Counted from the first letter of the stretch, positions 17,612-26,117 are shown. The stretch is 34,586 bases of DNA from an uncultured Lachnospiraceae bacterium (GCA_902785985.1 CADABA010000003.1:11585-46170); one strand, 5' to 3'. The notes: generated from the letters alone by a model not told the origin. Translations and numbers: made by a program.

Positions 17612-17820
17612 CAAGGGGAACAAACCAAAGGAAAGGTACCGCTATACCTAATCACATGAAATACAGTGAAAAACCAGGGGAACATATTTGAGGATAGGCT
17701 CCGTTGTACCTAACCGCCCGCTATACAGCGTATAACCAGGGGAACATAATTCGGGAAAGGCCCTGCTGTACCTAACCGCACGCTATACAGCGAAAAAACA
17801 GGGAACTAATCTAAGAAAAG
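17612..17820 (+). repeat. 62-bp tandem array 2, three and a half units
   Basis: TACCTAA recurs at 17645, 17707 and 17769 and GGGGAACA at about 17615, 17676 and 17739, an exact 62-bp period. The fourth unit is cut off just before the stop codon of the next minus-strand gene. TGTACCTA here is the reverse complement of TAGGTACA in array 1, and the period is the same, so the two arrays look like diverged inverted relatives. No gene is present from 16644 to 17839. Confidence 0.8.
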
Positions 17821-17839
17821 CCCCTAAACGACTCTGCGC

Positions 17840-19081
17840 TCAGCCGGTCTCCTTCCGAAGAGTCTGCAGATCGCCGCTCTCCGTCTGTTTCCCCGAATAC
17901 CGGATCTTTTCATAGAGGTAATGGATCTTATCCGCGGACTCCGGATCCCGCATTTCCCGGGCATGGGAGATACGTTCGATCTCCTCCGGAACGTGGTGCG
18001 GGAGGACCTTATCACTCTCTCCTCCGCTCCGGATATATCTGACATAAAGCCTCCTTGCACGCGCTTCATTTGAAAAATACCCGGGACGTCTCTCGCGGAC
18101 ACGCACAGACTTCTCCTTCCTCTCCCGGCGCTTCAAAAGGATCCTCTGATCTCCGTTCTCCATCCGGGTCGCCTTAAATTCCCTGTAAAAAGATTTCAGG
18201 TATCTGAAAAGAAAGAGCAGGACCAGGGTGATAATGAGGATATAGGAGACCGTCATGAGAATATTCCAGATCATTTTCATGAGCGGGTTCTGGAGTGCCT
18301 CATCGAGAAGCAGTCTTCCGTTCCCCGAATCTCTCGGCACGGCAGTCATATCGACCCACGGTGTGAGGTGGCTGATGATCCAGATGACCGCATAGAAGAT
18401 GCAGGCCATGACGAACAGGACCGCATCTCCCACGATCGTAAAGAACCGCTCCCCGTCCGTGAAGATCGCCAGCAGAAATGAGACGGCAAGCCCGCCGAGA
18501 AGAAAGATCAGCAGATATGCTGTATTGAGCTTCCTGATTTTTCCATAGGGAACACGTACATATCTTCCCGCCGTGACGTACGTCCGATCCATGCTGACCA
18601 GGTTTCGGTAAATGAGATAAAGAGCAAGCACAGCGATCTCCAGAAATATTGCGAACACTTTCAGCTCTTCATTTTCCACGAACAGGGCGATCAGATAGAT
18701 GACGAGCGGATAAAGCAGAAGGAACAGCCCGGGATGAATATGGCGGACCCGGCGGGCATGGCTGCTCATCGCGAGAAGCATGATGAAGACCCCGAAGAAT
18801 ATGAAAGCCGTGCGTCCATACGGAGCAGTGAGGCAGAGAACACCTGCGACCGCCATATGAAGAAGCGCAAAGAGCCACAGCCGGCTGACCTTCTCCTGGA
18901 TGACCTCACTCATTCCTGCTGCCAGGAGGACAAGTACCGCTCCGAGCACCTTCTTGCCCGCCGGAGCTTTCAAAAGCACGCCGGTCACCGTGGAAAAGGA
19001 CACGTAAAGAAGGGCGTTCGTCAGGAGACGGAGCGCCTTCTGCGCTTTTCCTTCTGCCAGCATGATCCTCTCATCGTACAT
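17840..19081 (-). CDS. Polytopic membrane protein with DUF4129-like C-terminus
   Basis: 413 residues: about eight hydrophobic segments (roughly 20-165 and 195-245) and a last membrane helix near 280-305. A basic cytoplasmic tail follows, with ARRLYVRYIRSGG and IHYLYEKIRYSG, resembling the DUF4129 tail usually fused to transglutaminases in this operon type. No transglutaminase Cys-His-Asp domain is present. The start is ATG 19081, two bases after the DUF58 stop, so it is the third gene of a moxR-DUF58 operon. The function is unknown, probably envelope-related. Confidence 0.7.
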   Translation of the reverse strand: MYDERIMLAEGKAQKALRLLTNALLYVSFSTVTGVLLKAPAGKKVLGAVLVLLAAGMSEVIQEKVSRLWLFALLHMAVAGVLCLTAPYGRTAFIFFGVFIMLLAMSSHARRVRHIHPGLFLLLYPLVIYLIALFVENEELKVFAIFLEIAVLALYLIYRNLVSMDRTYVTAGRYVRVPYGKIRKLNTAYLLIFLLGGLAVSFLLAIFTDGERFFTIVGDAVLFVMACIFYAVIWIISHLTPWVDMTAVPRDSGNGRLLLDEALQNPLMKMIWNILMTVSYILIITLVLLFLFRYLKSFYREFKATRMENGDQRILLKRRERKEKSVRVRERRPGYFSNEARARRLYVRYIRSGGESDKVLPHHVPEEIERISHAREMRDPESADKIHYLYEKIRYSGKQTESGDLQTLRKETG

Positions 19082-19083
19082 TG

Positions 19084-20202
19084 CTACACTCTCACTTCGT
19101 AAAATTCGATCCCATCCGGAATGAAACGCCCTTTCGGCGGATCTTCCACGACCGGACAGACCCAGTAGATACCGCCCCTCCGCACGCCAAGCTCAGAGGC
19201 AGCAGCCGTCTTCACATCGCCGGTATCCGATGAGATCAGAAGGTAGGCGACGTTTTCCCCTGACGGGTCCAGAAGTTCCTCATATATCCTCTGCGCAAAA
19301 GGCGCGCGCGCCATGCCAAGGTCGATCCGGGCCAGCGCCTCGCCGATCGTCCCCGTGTGTTCTGCGGAGCTTCCTGCCTCCACTCCTGCCTCCTGTCCGG
19401 TAAGTACATCTCTCCCGTTCGTCACAAGGGACGTCATGATATGATTATCGATAAATGACCCCGCAACAGTGGCTGCGATCCTGATGGAACCTTCAAAAAT
19501 ATCCGTGATGAACCGTTCCTTCGTGTTATCCAGATCCAGAAGGATCCTGACCTCCTGTCCTACAGTATAATCCCTCAGATTGACCATATACCCGCTGCTT
19601 TTCGCGGAAGCCTTCCAGTTGATCGAGGAAATCGGATCCGTCGGAACATATTCGCGGATCCCGCGGAAGGTAAAGACATCCTCAAAAATACGTCTTCGGG
19701 AGAGCATCTCTCCGATCAGCTGCTCACAGACAACTGCAAGATCCTCCGTCTCGATGAGCCCGGGACAGACCACGAGTTCGGTGTCATGCGTGAATTCCAG
19801 ATAACCTTCCCGCAGAGAGAAGAGCTCCGGCACCGCGACCCCGGACGTTCTGATCCTGTAATAGCCCCTTTTCCGGGCGAGCACCCTCTGCGTACGTACC
19901 AGCTGCTCCCAGCCGAAAACGCTGAAATATTCCACGACATTGACGGTATCCGAGACTGTGACATTCTCATTTTCAAGTATCTGAAGCCCCCGGTCGAGCT
20001 TGAACTGCATACGGATTACCGGAAGCGGCAGGAATTTATTATTTTTAAGTGTCTCGAGGAGGACTGCCTCCTGTCCCTCCGTGACTTTCCGCTGCTTAAA
20101 GTCAAGCTCCACATGGATCCCTTTCGGCCACAGAAAGACAAAGACGGCGTGCAGGATGATATACATTACTATAAGGACGAGCGGTATCCACAAAATCAGC
20201 AT
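19084..20202 (-). CDS. DUF58 domain membrane-anchored protein
   Basis: 372 residues. One N-terminal membrane segment (about 3-27; the standard family has one or two). The DUF58 signature FRGIREYVPTDPISSINWKA lies near 184-203, followed by a von Willebrand-like domain (VRILLDLDNTKERF). DUF58 proteins are almost always encoded next to MoxR ATPases and are thought to be their clients or metal-dependent partners. Here moxR ends 17 nt upstream and a membrane protein follows at 2 nt, a compact three-gene operon. Start is ATG 20202. Confidence 0.9.
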   Translation of the reverse strand: MLILWIPLVLIVMYIILHAVFVFLWPKGIHVELDFKQRKVTEGQEAVLLETLKNNKFLPLPVIRMQFKLDRGLQILENENVTVSDTVNVVEYFSVFGWEQLVRTQRVLARKRGYYRIRTSGVAVPELFSLREGYLEFTHDTELVVCPGLIETEDLAVVCEQLIGEMLSRRRIFEDVFTFRGIREYVPTDPISSINWKASAKSSGYMVNLRDYTVGQEVRILLDLDNTKERFITDIFEGSIRIAATVAGSFIDNHIMTSLVTNGRDVLTGQEAGVEAGSSAEHTGTIGEALARIDLGMARAPFAQRIYEELLDPSGENVAYLLISSDTGDVKTAAASELGVRRGGIYWVCPVVEDPPKGRFIPDGIEFYEVRV

Positions 20203-20219
20203 AGCCCGGCTCCCTGTCT

Positions 20220-21164
20220 TTATTTCCCGAAATCTTCCGTCGGTACCGGAACGCTCTCAATGATCTCCCGGAGAATGGTCTCCTGGGTCATCGTCTGCCT
20301 GTAGTTCCGATAGAGGATCAGTCTGTGCGCGAGCACCGGCTCCGCAAGAAACTTAATATCCTCAGGAACAACATACTCCCGGCCTTCAAGAAATGCGGAT
20401 GCTCTGGCCGCGCGCATAAGCGCGAGCGTTCCCCTGGAGCTCACCCCCGCGGCGATATCGCCCCGTTTTCTCGTCGCGATAATGATGTCAGCGATATAAG
20501 ACAGGAGCTCCTCGGAGATATGAATGGTCCCGGCAATTTTCCTCGCTGCGATAAGGTCCTCCGGACTGCATACCTCCCTGATTTCCTCGAGGGGCTTTGC
20601 AGACATGAATCGGCGAAGGATCTTCATCTCCTCCTCCCTGTCAGGCAGTCCGAGGGAGAGCCGCATGAGAAAACGGTCCAGCTGAGCCTCCGGGAGCGGA
20701 AATGTCCCGCTCGTCTCGACCGGATTCTGCGTCGCAATGACAAAAAACGGTTCTTCCAGCTTTCTTGTCTCTCCGTCCACCGTGACCTGCCGCTCCTCCA
20801 TGCACTCCAGAAGACCGGACTGGGTCCTGGGCGTGGCGCGGTTGATCTCGTCAGCCAGAAGGATATTCGTAAAGACCGGTCCCTTACGAAATTCAAACTT
20901 CCCGCTCTCCTTATTCCAGATTGAAAGGCCCGTCACGTCGGACGGAAGAAGATCCGGCGTGAACTGGATCCTCATGAACTGTCCTCCGACTGACTTTGCC
21001 AGGGCTTTTGCCAAAGTCGTTTTTCCGGTCCCGGGAAGATCCTCGAGCAGGACATGTCCTCCTGCAAGGAGCGCAATAACGCTCCGGCGGATCGTATTCT
21101 CCCGGCCGACCAGGACACGGCTGATATTTTCCAGGAGAAGAAGGATGCGTTCTCTTGTTTCCAT
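20220..21164 (-). CDS. MoxR-family AAA+ ATPase
   Basis: 314 residues from the ATG at 21164, chosen for GGAGG five bases upstream; the longer frame to 21317 runs into the divergent queT region. Walker A is LLEDLPGTGKTTLAKAL, Walker B ILLADEINRA, sensor 1 ATQNP and the lid region YADIIIATR. MoxR ATPases act as chaperone-like remodelling factors, typically for vWA/DUF58 proteins, and the gene directly precedes DUF58. It is first in the operon, so the promoter must lie in the 108-bp divergent gap with queT. Confidence 0.93.
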   Translation of the reverse strand: METRERILLLLENISRVLVGRENTIRRSVIALLAGGHVLLEDLPGTGKTTLAKALAKSVGGQFMRIQFTPDLLPSDVTGLSIWNKESGKFEFRKGPVFTNILLADEINRATPRTQSGLLECMEERQVTVDGETRKLEEPFFVIATQNPVETSGTFPLPEAQLDRFLMRLSLGLPDREEEMKILRRFMSAKPLEEIREVCSPEDLIAARKIAGTIHISEELLSYIADIIIATRKRGDIAAGVSSRGTLALMRAARASAFLEGREYVVPEDIKFLAEPVLAHRLILYRNYRQTMTQETILREIIESVPVPTEDFGK

Positions 21165-21284
21165 ACATACCTCCGGGTTATTCTTTACAAATTTCCTGCA
21201 GAATGGTAATATACCGTTTGCGGCATACAACGCCGCGGATTCGAAATTCATCCCTGCACCGGACAAGATCAGGTGAACATGAAC

Positions 21285-21797
21285 ATGAAAAATTCCAAGG
21301 TAACCTTTATCACACATGCTGCAGCCATCGCCGCCATCTATGTGGTGCTGACGCTGGTCTTCAGACCGATTTCCTACGGGGAGATCCAGGTCAGAATAGC
21401 GGAAGGCCTCACCATTCTGCCGTTTTTTACGCCGGCAGCGATCCCGGGGCTCTTTATCGGGTGTCTGACCGCCAACACCATCGGAGGATCCATCCTCCTC
21501 GACGTGGTCTTCGGAAGTGTCGCGACACTCCTCGGAGCAGTCGGCACATGGTTGCTCCGGAAGTACCGCTGGCTCGCACCGCTCCCGCCGATCATTTCGA
21601 ACACAATCATTGTACCACTTGTGCTGCGATTCGGCTATGGAGCACCGCTCCCTTTATCGCTTCTTATGGTATTTATTGCGGTCGGGGAAATTATCAGCTG
21701 CTATGTGCTTGGCGAACTTCTTCTCTCGGTCCTCCTGCCATACGCAGGCAGGATATTCGGGACAAAGAACAGTCCGGATCAGGATACTAAGAAGTAA
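21285..21797 (+). CDS. queT: QueT-family transporter (queuosine-precursor ECF component)
   Basis: About 170 residues with five or six membrane helices. FRPISYGEIQVRIAEGLTIL and FFTPAAIPGLFIGCLTAN are typical of the QueT family, S components of energy-coupling-factor importers that take up queuine/preQ precursors. Three in-frame starts are possible: GTG 21273, ATG 21279 and ATG 21285. I favour 21285 because AGGTG is nine bases upstream. The gene is divergent from moxR and is closed by a strong terminator. I do not see a preQ1 riboswitch in the short upstream gap. Confidence 0.88.
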   Translation: MKNSKVTFITHAAAIAAIYVVLTLVFRPISYGEIQVRIAEGLTILPFFTPAAIPGLFIGCLTANTIGGSILLDVVFGSVATLLGAVGTWLLRKYRWLAPLPPIISNTIIVPLVLRFGYGAPLPLSLLMVFIAVGEIISCYVLGELLLSVLLPYAGRIFGTKNSPDQDTKK

Positions 21798-21801
21798 TAT
21801 A

Positions 21802-21842
21802 CACGGCCCACAGGGTTGGTCCCCTGTGGGCTGCCGTTTTTT
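21802..21842 (+). terminator. queT terminator
   Basis: CGGCCCACAGGG / CCCTGTGGGCTGCCG stem followed by TTTTTT, starting five bases after the queT stop codon. Confidence 0.9.
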
Positions 21843-21964
21843 CAGGAACACCTCGGCGTTCCTGAATCTTCATCGCGAGATTGTACTCACGATGAAGGCG
21901 AGTTTTACTTTGCGCGCGTATCCCATGTCTGAAGACACGAGGAAAAGCGCGATGAAGAATAAAA
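21841..21964 (+). repeat. Dispersed repeat copy 4: short palindrome plus MITE-like module
   Basis: TTCAGGAACACCTCGGCGTTCC is the first palindrome of the mosaic family; the middle blocks are missing. It joins directly to the roughly 100-bp module (21865-21964), here with near-matching ends AATCTTCATCGCG and CGCGATGAAGAAT. The module ends 21 bp before the amylase-family start codon and its right end is immediately followed by that gene's AGAGGAG ribosome site. Confidence 0.8.
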
Positions 21965-21984
21965 TAACAAAGAGGAGAATTCAT

Positions 21985-23631
21985 ATGGCATGGTATGACA
22001 ACGCTGTTTTCTATCATATTTATCCGCTCGGCCTCTGCGGCTGTCCCCATGAGAACAACGGGGAGACGGGTTCTCATTTCCCGAAACTTACAGAGTGGAC
22101 GGACCACGCACAGCGCATCGGCATGAACGCAGTCTATATCGGACCGCTCTTTGAATCGGGCAGCCACGGCTATGACACGGTCGATTACCGCAAGGTTGAC
22201 CGACGGATCGGAACGAACGAGGATTTCAAGGCCTACGTACGGCACTGCCACGACATCGGCATCAGGGTCATCGTCGACGGCGTCTTCAACCACACCGGGC
22301 GCGGCTTTTTCGCTTTTCAGGATATCAGGACCTGGCGTGAGAACTCCATCTACCGCGACTGGTACTGCAATGTGAATTTCTGGGGAAACAACGAGTATAA
22401 CGACGGGTTCTCCTACGACAACTGGGGCGGCCACAATCTGCTGGTCAAGCTGAATGTCTGGAATCCGAAGGTCCGGGAGTATCTCTTCGACACGGTCCGT
22501 TTCTGGATCACCGAGTTCGACATCGACGGGATCCGTCTCGACGCGGCGGACGTTCTGGATTTCAATTTCATGCGCGATCTGCGCGGTGTCTGCGACAGCA
22601 TGAAGCGCGATTTCTGGCTCATGGGAGAGGTCATCCACGGGGATTACTCCCGCTGGGCCAACGAGGGCATGCTCCACTCCGTCACCAACTACGAGCTCCA
22701 CAAGGGGCTCTATTCCGGCCACAATGACCATAATTACTTTGAGATCGCACACTCTGTCAAACGCCTTCTCGGCATCGTGGGTTCAAAGATCCGGCTTTAC
22801 ACCTTCGTCGACAACCATGATGTAGCCCGTATCTGGTCAAAGCTCAACAATAAGGAACACATGGCAAACGTCCATATGCTCCTCTATATGCTGCCGGGCA
22901 TTCCTTCTGTCTATTACGGTTCAGAGTTCGGAATCGCGGGCGAAAAGCAGTACGGCTCCGACTGGAACCTCCGTCCCTGCCTTGATCTCCGGGATTTTGA
23001 TGAAAATGCGGATCTCCCGAAGCTTCTGAAAGCTCTCGGACGCATCAAACGTGATTTTCCGGAAGCCACCTGGGGCGATTACAAGGAGCTCTCGCTCACG
23101 ACCAGGCAGTATGCCTTCGGAAGAAGCCTTGACGGCCGTGCCATCATTACTGCCCTCAACAATGACGATCACGCAGCACATATGGAAATCCCGCTTCCGG
23201 TAAATGCAAACCGTGCCGTAAATCTCCTCACCCTTCCGGAGACCACGGACGGGACAGACTCCGCTGCGGAGGAGCAGCGGCTTCTCTTCATGGCTTCCGC
23301 AAAGGAGGCGCTGACCGTTCAGGCAGAGGAGCTGTACGAAGCATCCGGAGATATTCGCGAGAGGGTCCGCGACCTTCGCAAAGCCGTAAAGAAAATAAAA
23401 ACAGACGGTGCCCCCCTCACAGAACAGGTCGGGGAAAAGCTTGATGCGCTGCGCTCCTCCATCTCGGAACTGCAGAAGCTTGCCGATGCGTTCGAAGAGA
23501 GCAGCGGGAAAAAGCATGAGGCGTCCTCCGGAAGTCTTGAAGGCTGCAAGATGCTCGAGATCCGGGACGGAAGACTCGTGGTCGACCTTGCGGCGAACAG
23601 CGGCGTTGTCGCTTTTGTGACCTGGGAATAA
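21985..23631 (+). CDS. GH13 alpha-amylase family enzyme (cyclomaltodextrinase/neopullulanase-like) with helical insert
   Basis: 548 residues, start ATG 21985 with AGAGGAG. It is a retaining alpha-glucan hydrolase with a (beta/alpha)8 barrel: region I DGVFNHTG (98-105), nucleophile Asp186 in GIRLDAADV, acid/base Glu215 in MGEVIHG, and Asp279 in FVDNHD. No signal peptide is seen, so it is cytoplasmic and would act on imported maltodextrins. The C-terminal beta-sandwich is interrupted: after AVNLLTLPET (411-420) comes about 100 residues of charged helix/coiled coil (425-510). The domain then resumes with IRDGRLVVDLAANSGVV (526-542). The subfamily substrate is not certain. Confidence 0.9.
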   Translation: MAWYDNAVFYHIYPLGLCGCPHENNGETGSHFPKLTEWTDHAQRIGMNAVYIGPLFESGSHGYDTVDYRKVDRRIGTNEDFKAYVRHCHDIGIRVIVDGVFNHTGRGFFAFQDIRTWRENSIYRDWYCNVNFWGNNEYNDGFSYDNWGGHNLLVKLNVWNPKVREYLFDTVRFWITEFDIDGIRLDAADVLDFNFMRDLRGVCDSMKRDFWLMGEVIHGDYSRWANEGMLHSVTNYELHKGLYSGHNDHNYFEIAHSVKRLLGIVGSKIRLYTFVDNHDVARIWSKLNNKEHMANVHMLLYMLPGIPSVYYGSEFGIAGEKQYGSDWNLRPCLDLRDFDENADLPKLLKALGRIKRDFPEATWGDYKELSLTTRQYAFGRSLDGRAIITALNNDDHAAHMEIPLPVNANRAVNLLTLPETTDGTDSAAEEQRLLFMASAKEALTVQAEELYEASGDIRERVRDLRKAVKKIKTDGAPLTEQVGEKLDALRSSISELQKLADAFEESSGKKHEASSGSLEGCKMLEIRDGRLVVDLAANSGVVAFVTWE

Positions 23632-23727
23632 AAAAGACAGACGGTCTGCATTCCCCGTCTGTAAAGCATAAGGACCCGGGATTAAAAAGAGACAGACGCC
23701 CTGCATTCCCTTTCTGTAAAGCATAAA
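23632..23727 (+). repeat. Two imperfect direct repeats after the amylase gene
   Basis: AGACAGACG ... CTGCATTCCC ... TCTGTAAAGCATAA occurs twice (about 23636-23672 and 23689-23726), each with a self-complementary CAGACGG / CCGTCTG-type core (weaker in the second). It may be a duplicated weak terminator hairpin. Confidence 0.6.
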
Positions 23728-23730
23728 TTG

Positions 23731-23800
23731 AAAAAAACTGCCCTGCCGGTCAGACACTGAAATGGTTTCGTCTGACCCGCAGGGCAGTTTCTCTCTTTTA
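23731..23800. terminator. Strong bidirectional terminator between convergent genes
   Basis: AACTGCCCTGC / GCAGGGCAGTT outer stem and GGTCAGAC / GTCTGACC inner stem, flanked by AAAAAAA on the left and TTTCTCTCTTTT on the right. It serves the amylase gene (plus) and the vWA/lectin gene (minus). Confidence 0.9.
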
Positions 23801-23872
23801 TCCTGCTGTCTGTATCTTCTGCACCCGGACATAGGGCGGGCTATGCCTGCTCCTAACGCGGGAATCGGCATC

Positions 23873-25930
23873 TCACTGTTCGTATTCGATCACATATCCC
23901 ATTTTCCCGCGGTAGGAAGGCAGGTCTGCCGCGACGTCATCGCGCTCGTCATTAAAGGACCATACCCCATCCACGTTCCAGAAGATCAGATAGAATTCCG
24001 GAGCCCCGTCCAGATCATTTCTGGAAGGCTCTCCCGGATACCACGGCGCAAAGGCAAACATTTCTCCCGTTGTCCAGTGTCCGTATGCAGTACCGTTCCG
24101 GACCGACGTGTACCCGCCCATCCAGATGTATTTGAGTCCTGCATTTTCTGCCATCGCAGAAATCCGGTCCATCTCCTCCTGGGATGTAATTGTGACCAGA
24201 TGGCCTCCCTTCACGAGAGCATCTCTGTTGGCCTCCGACCAGCTGTAATCACCGATCACAAGCTCATATCTGGACGCATGGCTGACCTCCTCTTTCCGCT
24301 GCATGGCAGTATATCCGTAGTTATACACGGCTCCGCCCGAGGTATCATCCGCAATCGCACACGACACGGAACGGGCTGTATACGGATCAGCGGATCCCTC
24401 CGAGGCATACTCGATACAGTAGAGATCCTTCTCCTGTTCATAAATTGTACGGAGGATCTCGCTCATATCCGTTATATCATTGATATTCCAGTAACAGCCG
24501 CCGGTCTGCTCAGACAGACTCTCAAGTCTCCCGTAATCGTTATTTCCGAATCCGATGATGTAGACCGGAACATCACGTTCCAGCGCAAAATTCACGACTT
24601 CCTCATAACTGTATCTGCTCTCGTTATCTTCTCCGTCCGTGAACGCAATGACGCAGTTCGCGCCGGTCCGGCTCCCCGCATTGTTGATTCCCTCGACCAG
24701 AGCATCGTACATTGCTGTATTCCCGTAGGCTGACATGTTCGAGATCCCGTTCAGAAGATTCGACATATTGTCCGTATACATGCACATGTACATGACATAC
24801 GTGTCAAATGATATAATCTCCGCAGCATCTCCTGATGCATAGTCAAGATTGGTGATAAAATCTGTCAGGATCGACTGCATCTGCGAAAGCTCATCGGATA
24901 TACTGCTCGACTTGTCGACCAGGATATCAAATCCGATTCCCTGATTTCCTTCCAGCCTCTCAATGGAAACGATCTCGCGCTCGATCTCCTCTCCTCCGGA
25001 GATGGATTCCCTGACCCCTGCAGTCGGAGACTGCATCACAATTCCCTCACCCGCACTGTCTGTCAGGCTGCAGTAAAGCTTTACATTCGGATAGTCTGTA
25101 ACATCTACAGATACCACTTCCATCGCGCCGGGATACGCTGCCGATTTCGCTTTCTGATCGACCGCCTCAAATCCCTTTACCTCCGCAGGGGTAACAGCCG
25201 GCTCCTTTTGAGAAGAACCGCTGCCGGTGCCCGTACTGCTGCCGGTACCGGTATCGGATGTGCCCGAACCGGAAGGATTCTTTGCAGGCTTACTGCTGTC
25301 CGCGGGGGTGACCGTCACAAAAGAGGATGGATCCTTTTTATCGCCAGTGACCGGCTGAGAAAGAAAAATCTTATATATCAGAAAGCCCAGCGTGACAAAG
25401 AGAACTGCAGCGACAACACCGAGCAGGATCGTAAAGGAGTTATCGTTTTTTTCCTTCTTGTTTCCCCGCAGGTTTGCCGGGGGTCTGTACTCCTGCTCCC
25501 GAACCTGACCGCCCTGCTGCCCGGAAGGTCCCGAAGGAACTTCGTCAGCCGGCCTGTCCTGATGCATAACTTTTGCTGTGTAATCCTGACCGCCTGTCGC
25601 CGCAGGCCCTCCGGAACAAGCATTTCCCCCACCGGAAAAATGTCCTCCGGAGCCCGTGGAATCTCCGAATTTTGCCGTCCCTTCTTCTGCACTCCGGCCG
25701 CGGTTCCTGAAGTGCCCGCCATAGCCCGAGCGGTCACCGTATTCTCCCGCTCCTTCTGTCAGCGTCCGTTCACTGTCCTGATCCTGCTCAGAAAATCCTG
25801 TATGTCCCGTCTGCCCCGCTGTCCTGTCTGCAGCCGGCCCGTTTCCATTTGCCAGGATCACCGGCTCGCCGCAATACCTGCAAAAGCGGACGCCATCATC
25901 AATCTTTTTTCCGCAATTCCTGCAAAACAT
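23873..25930 (-). CDS. Zinc-ribbon / transmembrane / vWA / C-type-lectin protein
   Basis: 685 residues in four parts. A zinc ribbon with two CxxC knuckles (CRNCG, CRYCG; 3-20) sits in the cytoplasm. A Gly/Ser-rich linker leads to one membrane helix (about 165-190). Then comes an outside Thr/Ser/Gly-rich stalk (200-245), followed by a vWA domain (about 333-500) with a complete MIDAS: Asp339-x-Ser341-x-Ser343, Thr405 and Asp432. The C-terminal C-type-lectin fold (about 557-685) has GGHLVTITSQEE, YIWMGGYT and WYPGEPSRND, EPS replacing the usual EPN. It is probably a surface adhesion or sensing protein. ATG 25930 with GGAAAGGG upstream. Confidence 0.85.
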   Translation of the reverse strand: MFCRNCGKKIDDGVRFCRYCGEPVILANGNGPAADRTAGQTGHTGFSEQDQDSERTLTEGAGEYGDRSGYGGHFRNRGRSAEEGTAKFGDSTGSGGHFSGGGNACSGGPAATGGQDYTAKVMHQDRPADEVPSGPSGQQGGQVREQEYRPPANLRGNKKEKNDNSFTILLGVVAAVLFVTLGFLIYKIFLSQPVTGDKKDPSSFVTVTPADSSKPAKNPSGSGTSDTGTGSSTGTGSGSSQKEPAVTPAEVKGFEAVDQKAKSAAYPGAMEVVSVDVTDYPNVKLYCSLTDSAGEGIVMQSPTAGVRESISGGEEIEREIVSIERLEGNQGIGFDILVDKSSSISDELSQMQSILTDFITNLDYASGDAAEIISFDTYVMYMCMYTDNMSNLLNGISNMSAYGNTAMYDALVEGINNAGSRTGANCVIAFTDGEDNESRYSYEEVVNFALERDVPVYIIGFGNNDYGRLESLSEQTGGCYWNINDITDMSEILRTIYEQEKDLYCIEYASEGSADPYTARSVSCAIADDTSGGAVYNYGYTAMQRKEEVSHASRYELVIGDYSWSEANRDALVKGGHLVTITSQEEMDRISAMAENAGLKYIWMGGYTSVRNGTAYGHWTTGEMFAFAPWYPGEPSRNDLDGAPEFYLIFWNVDGVWSFNDERDDVAADLPSYRGKMGYVIEYEQ

Positions 25931-25981
25931 ATATTCCCTTTCCTGACCGTGTAGATTTTGAGAAGAGAAATATCCCCGTCC

Positions 25982-26065
25982 GATTCAGGAACGCTGCGGC
26001 GTTCCTGCCGAAACGTGCGCGGCGCCGAAGCACTTTCCACTACGCATGTTGCGCGGTGTGCCGGA
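25982..26065 (+). repeat. Dispersed mosaic repeat, copy 5 (degenerate, in a 5' leader)
   Basis: GATTCAGGAACGCTGCGGCGTTCCTGCCG palindrome region (25982-26010) then degenerate GCGCGGCGCCGAAGCACTTTCC. It lies inside the predicted 5' untranslated region of the vWA/lectin gene, between its TATAAT at 26117-26112 and its start codon. Confidence 0.65.
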
Positions 26066-26111
26066 GACTGCTATTCTTCCAAAATATGGCTGTTATTGCC
26101 AGTTGACCCCT

Positions 26112-26117
26112 ATTATA
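26112..26117 (-). promoter_or_regulatory. -10 element for the vWA/lectin gene
   Basis: Minus-strand TATAAT preceded by TGC (extended -10); no good -35 is seen. It would give a roughly 175-nt leader that contains repeat copy 5. Confidence 0.5.

Noticed and set aside
21165..21284. preQ1 riboswitch before queT
   Set aside because: The C-rich loop and A-rich tail of preQ1-I and the preQ1-II pattern are not found in the 120-bp gap.
21787..22752. 321-residue minus-strand ORF opposite the amylase gene
   Set aside because: Valine/aspartate-rich shadow frame without start signals; the plus-strand frame has all GH13 motifs.
21517..23631. A 704-residue version of the amylase-family protein
   Set aside because: The extra N-terminus reads through queT in another frame, its terminator and a repeat; the ribosome site fixes the start at 21985.
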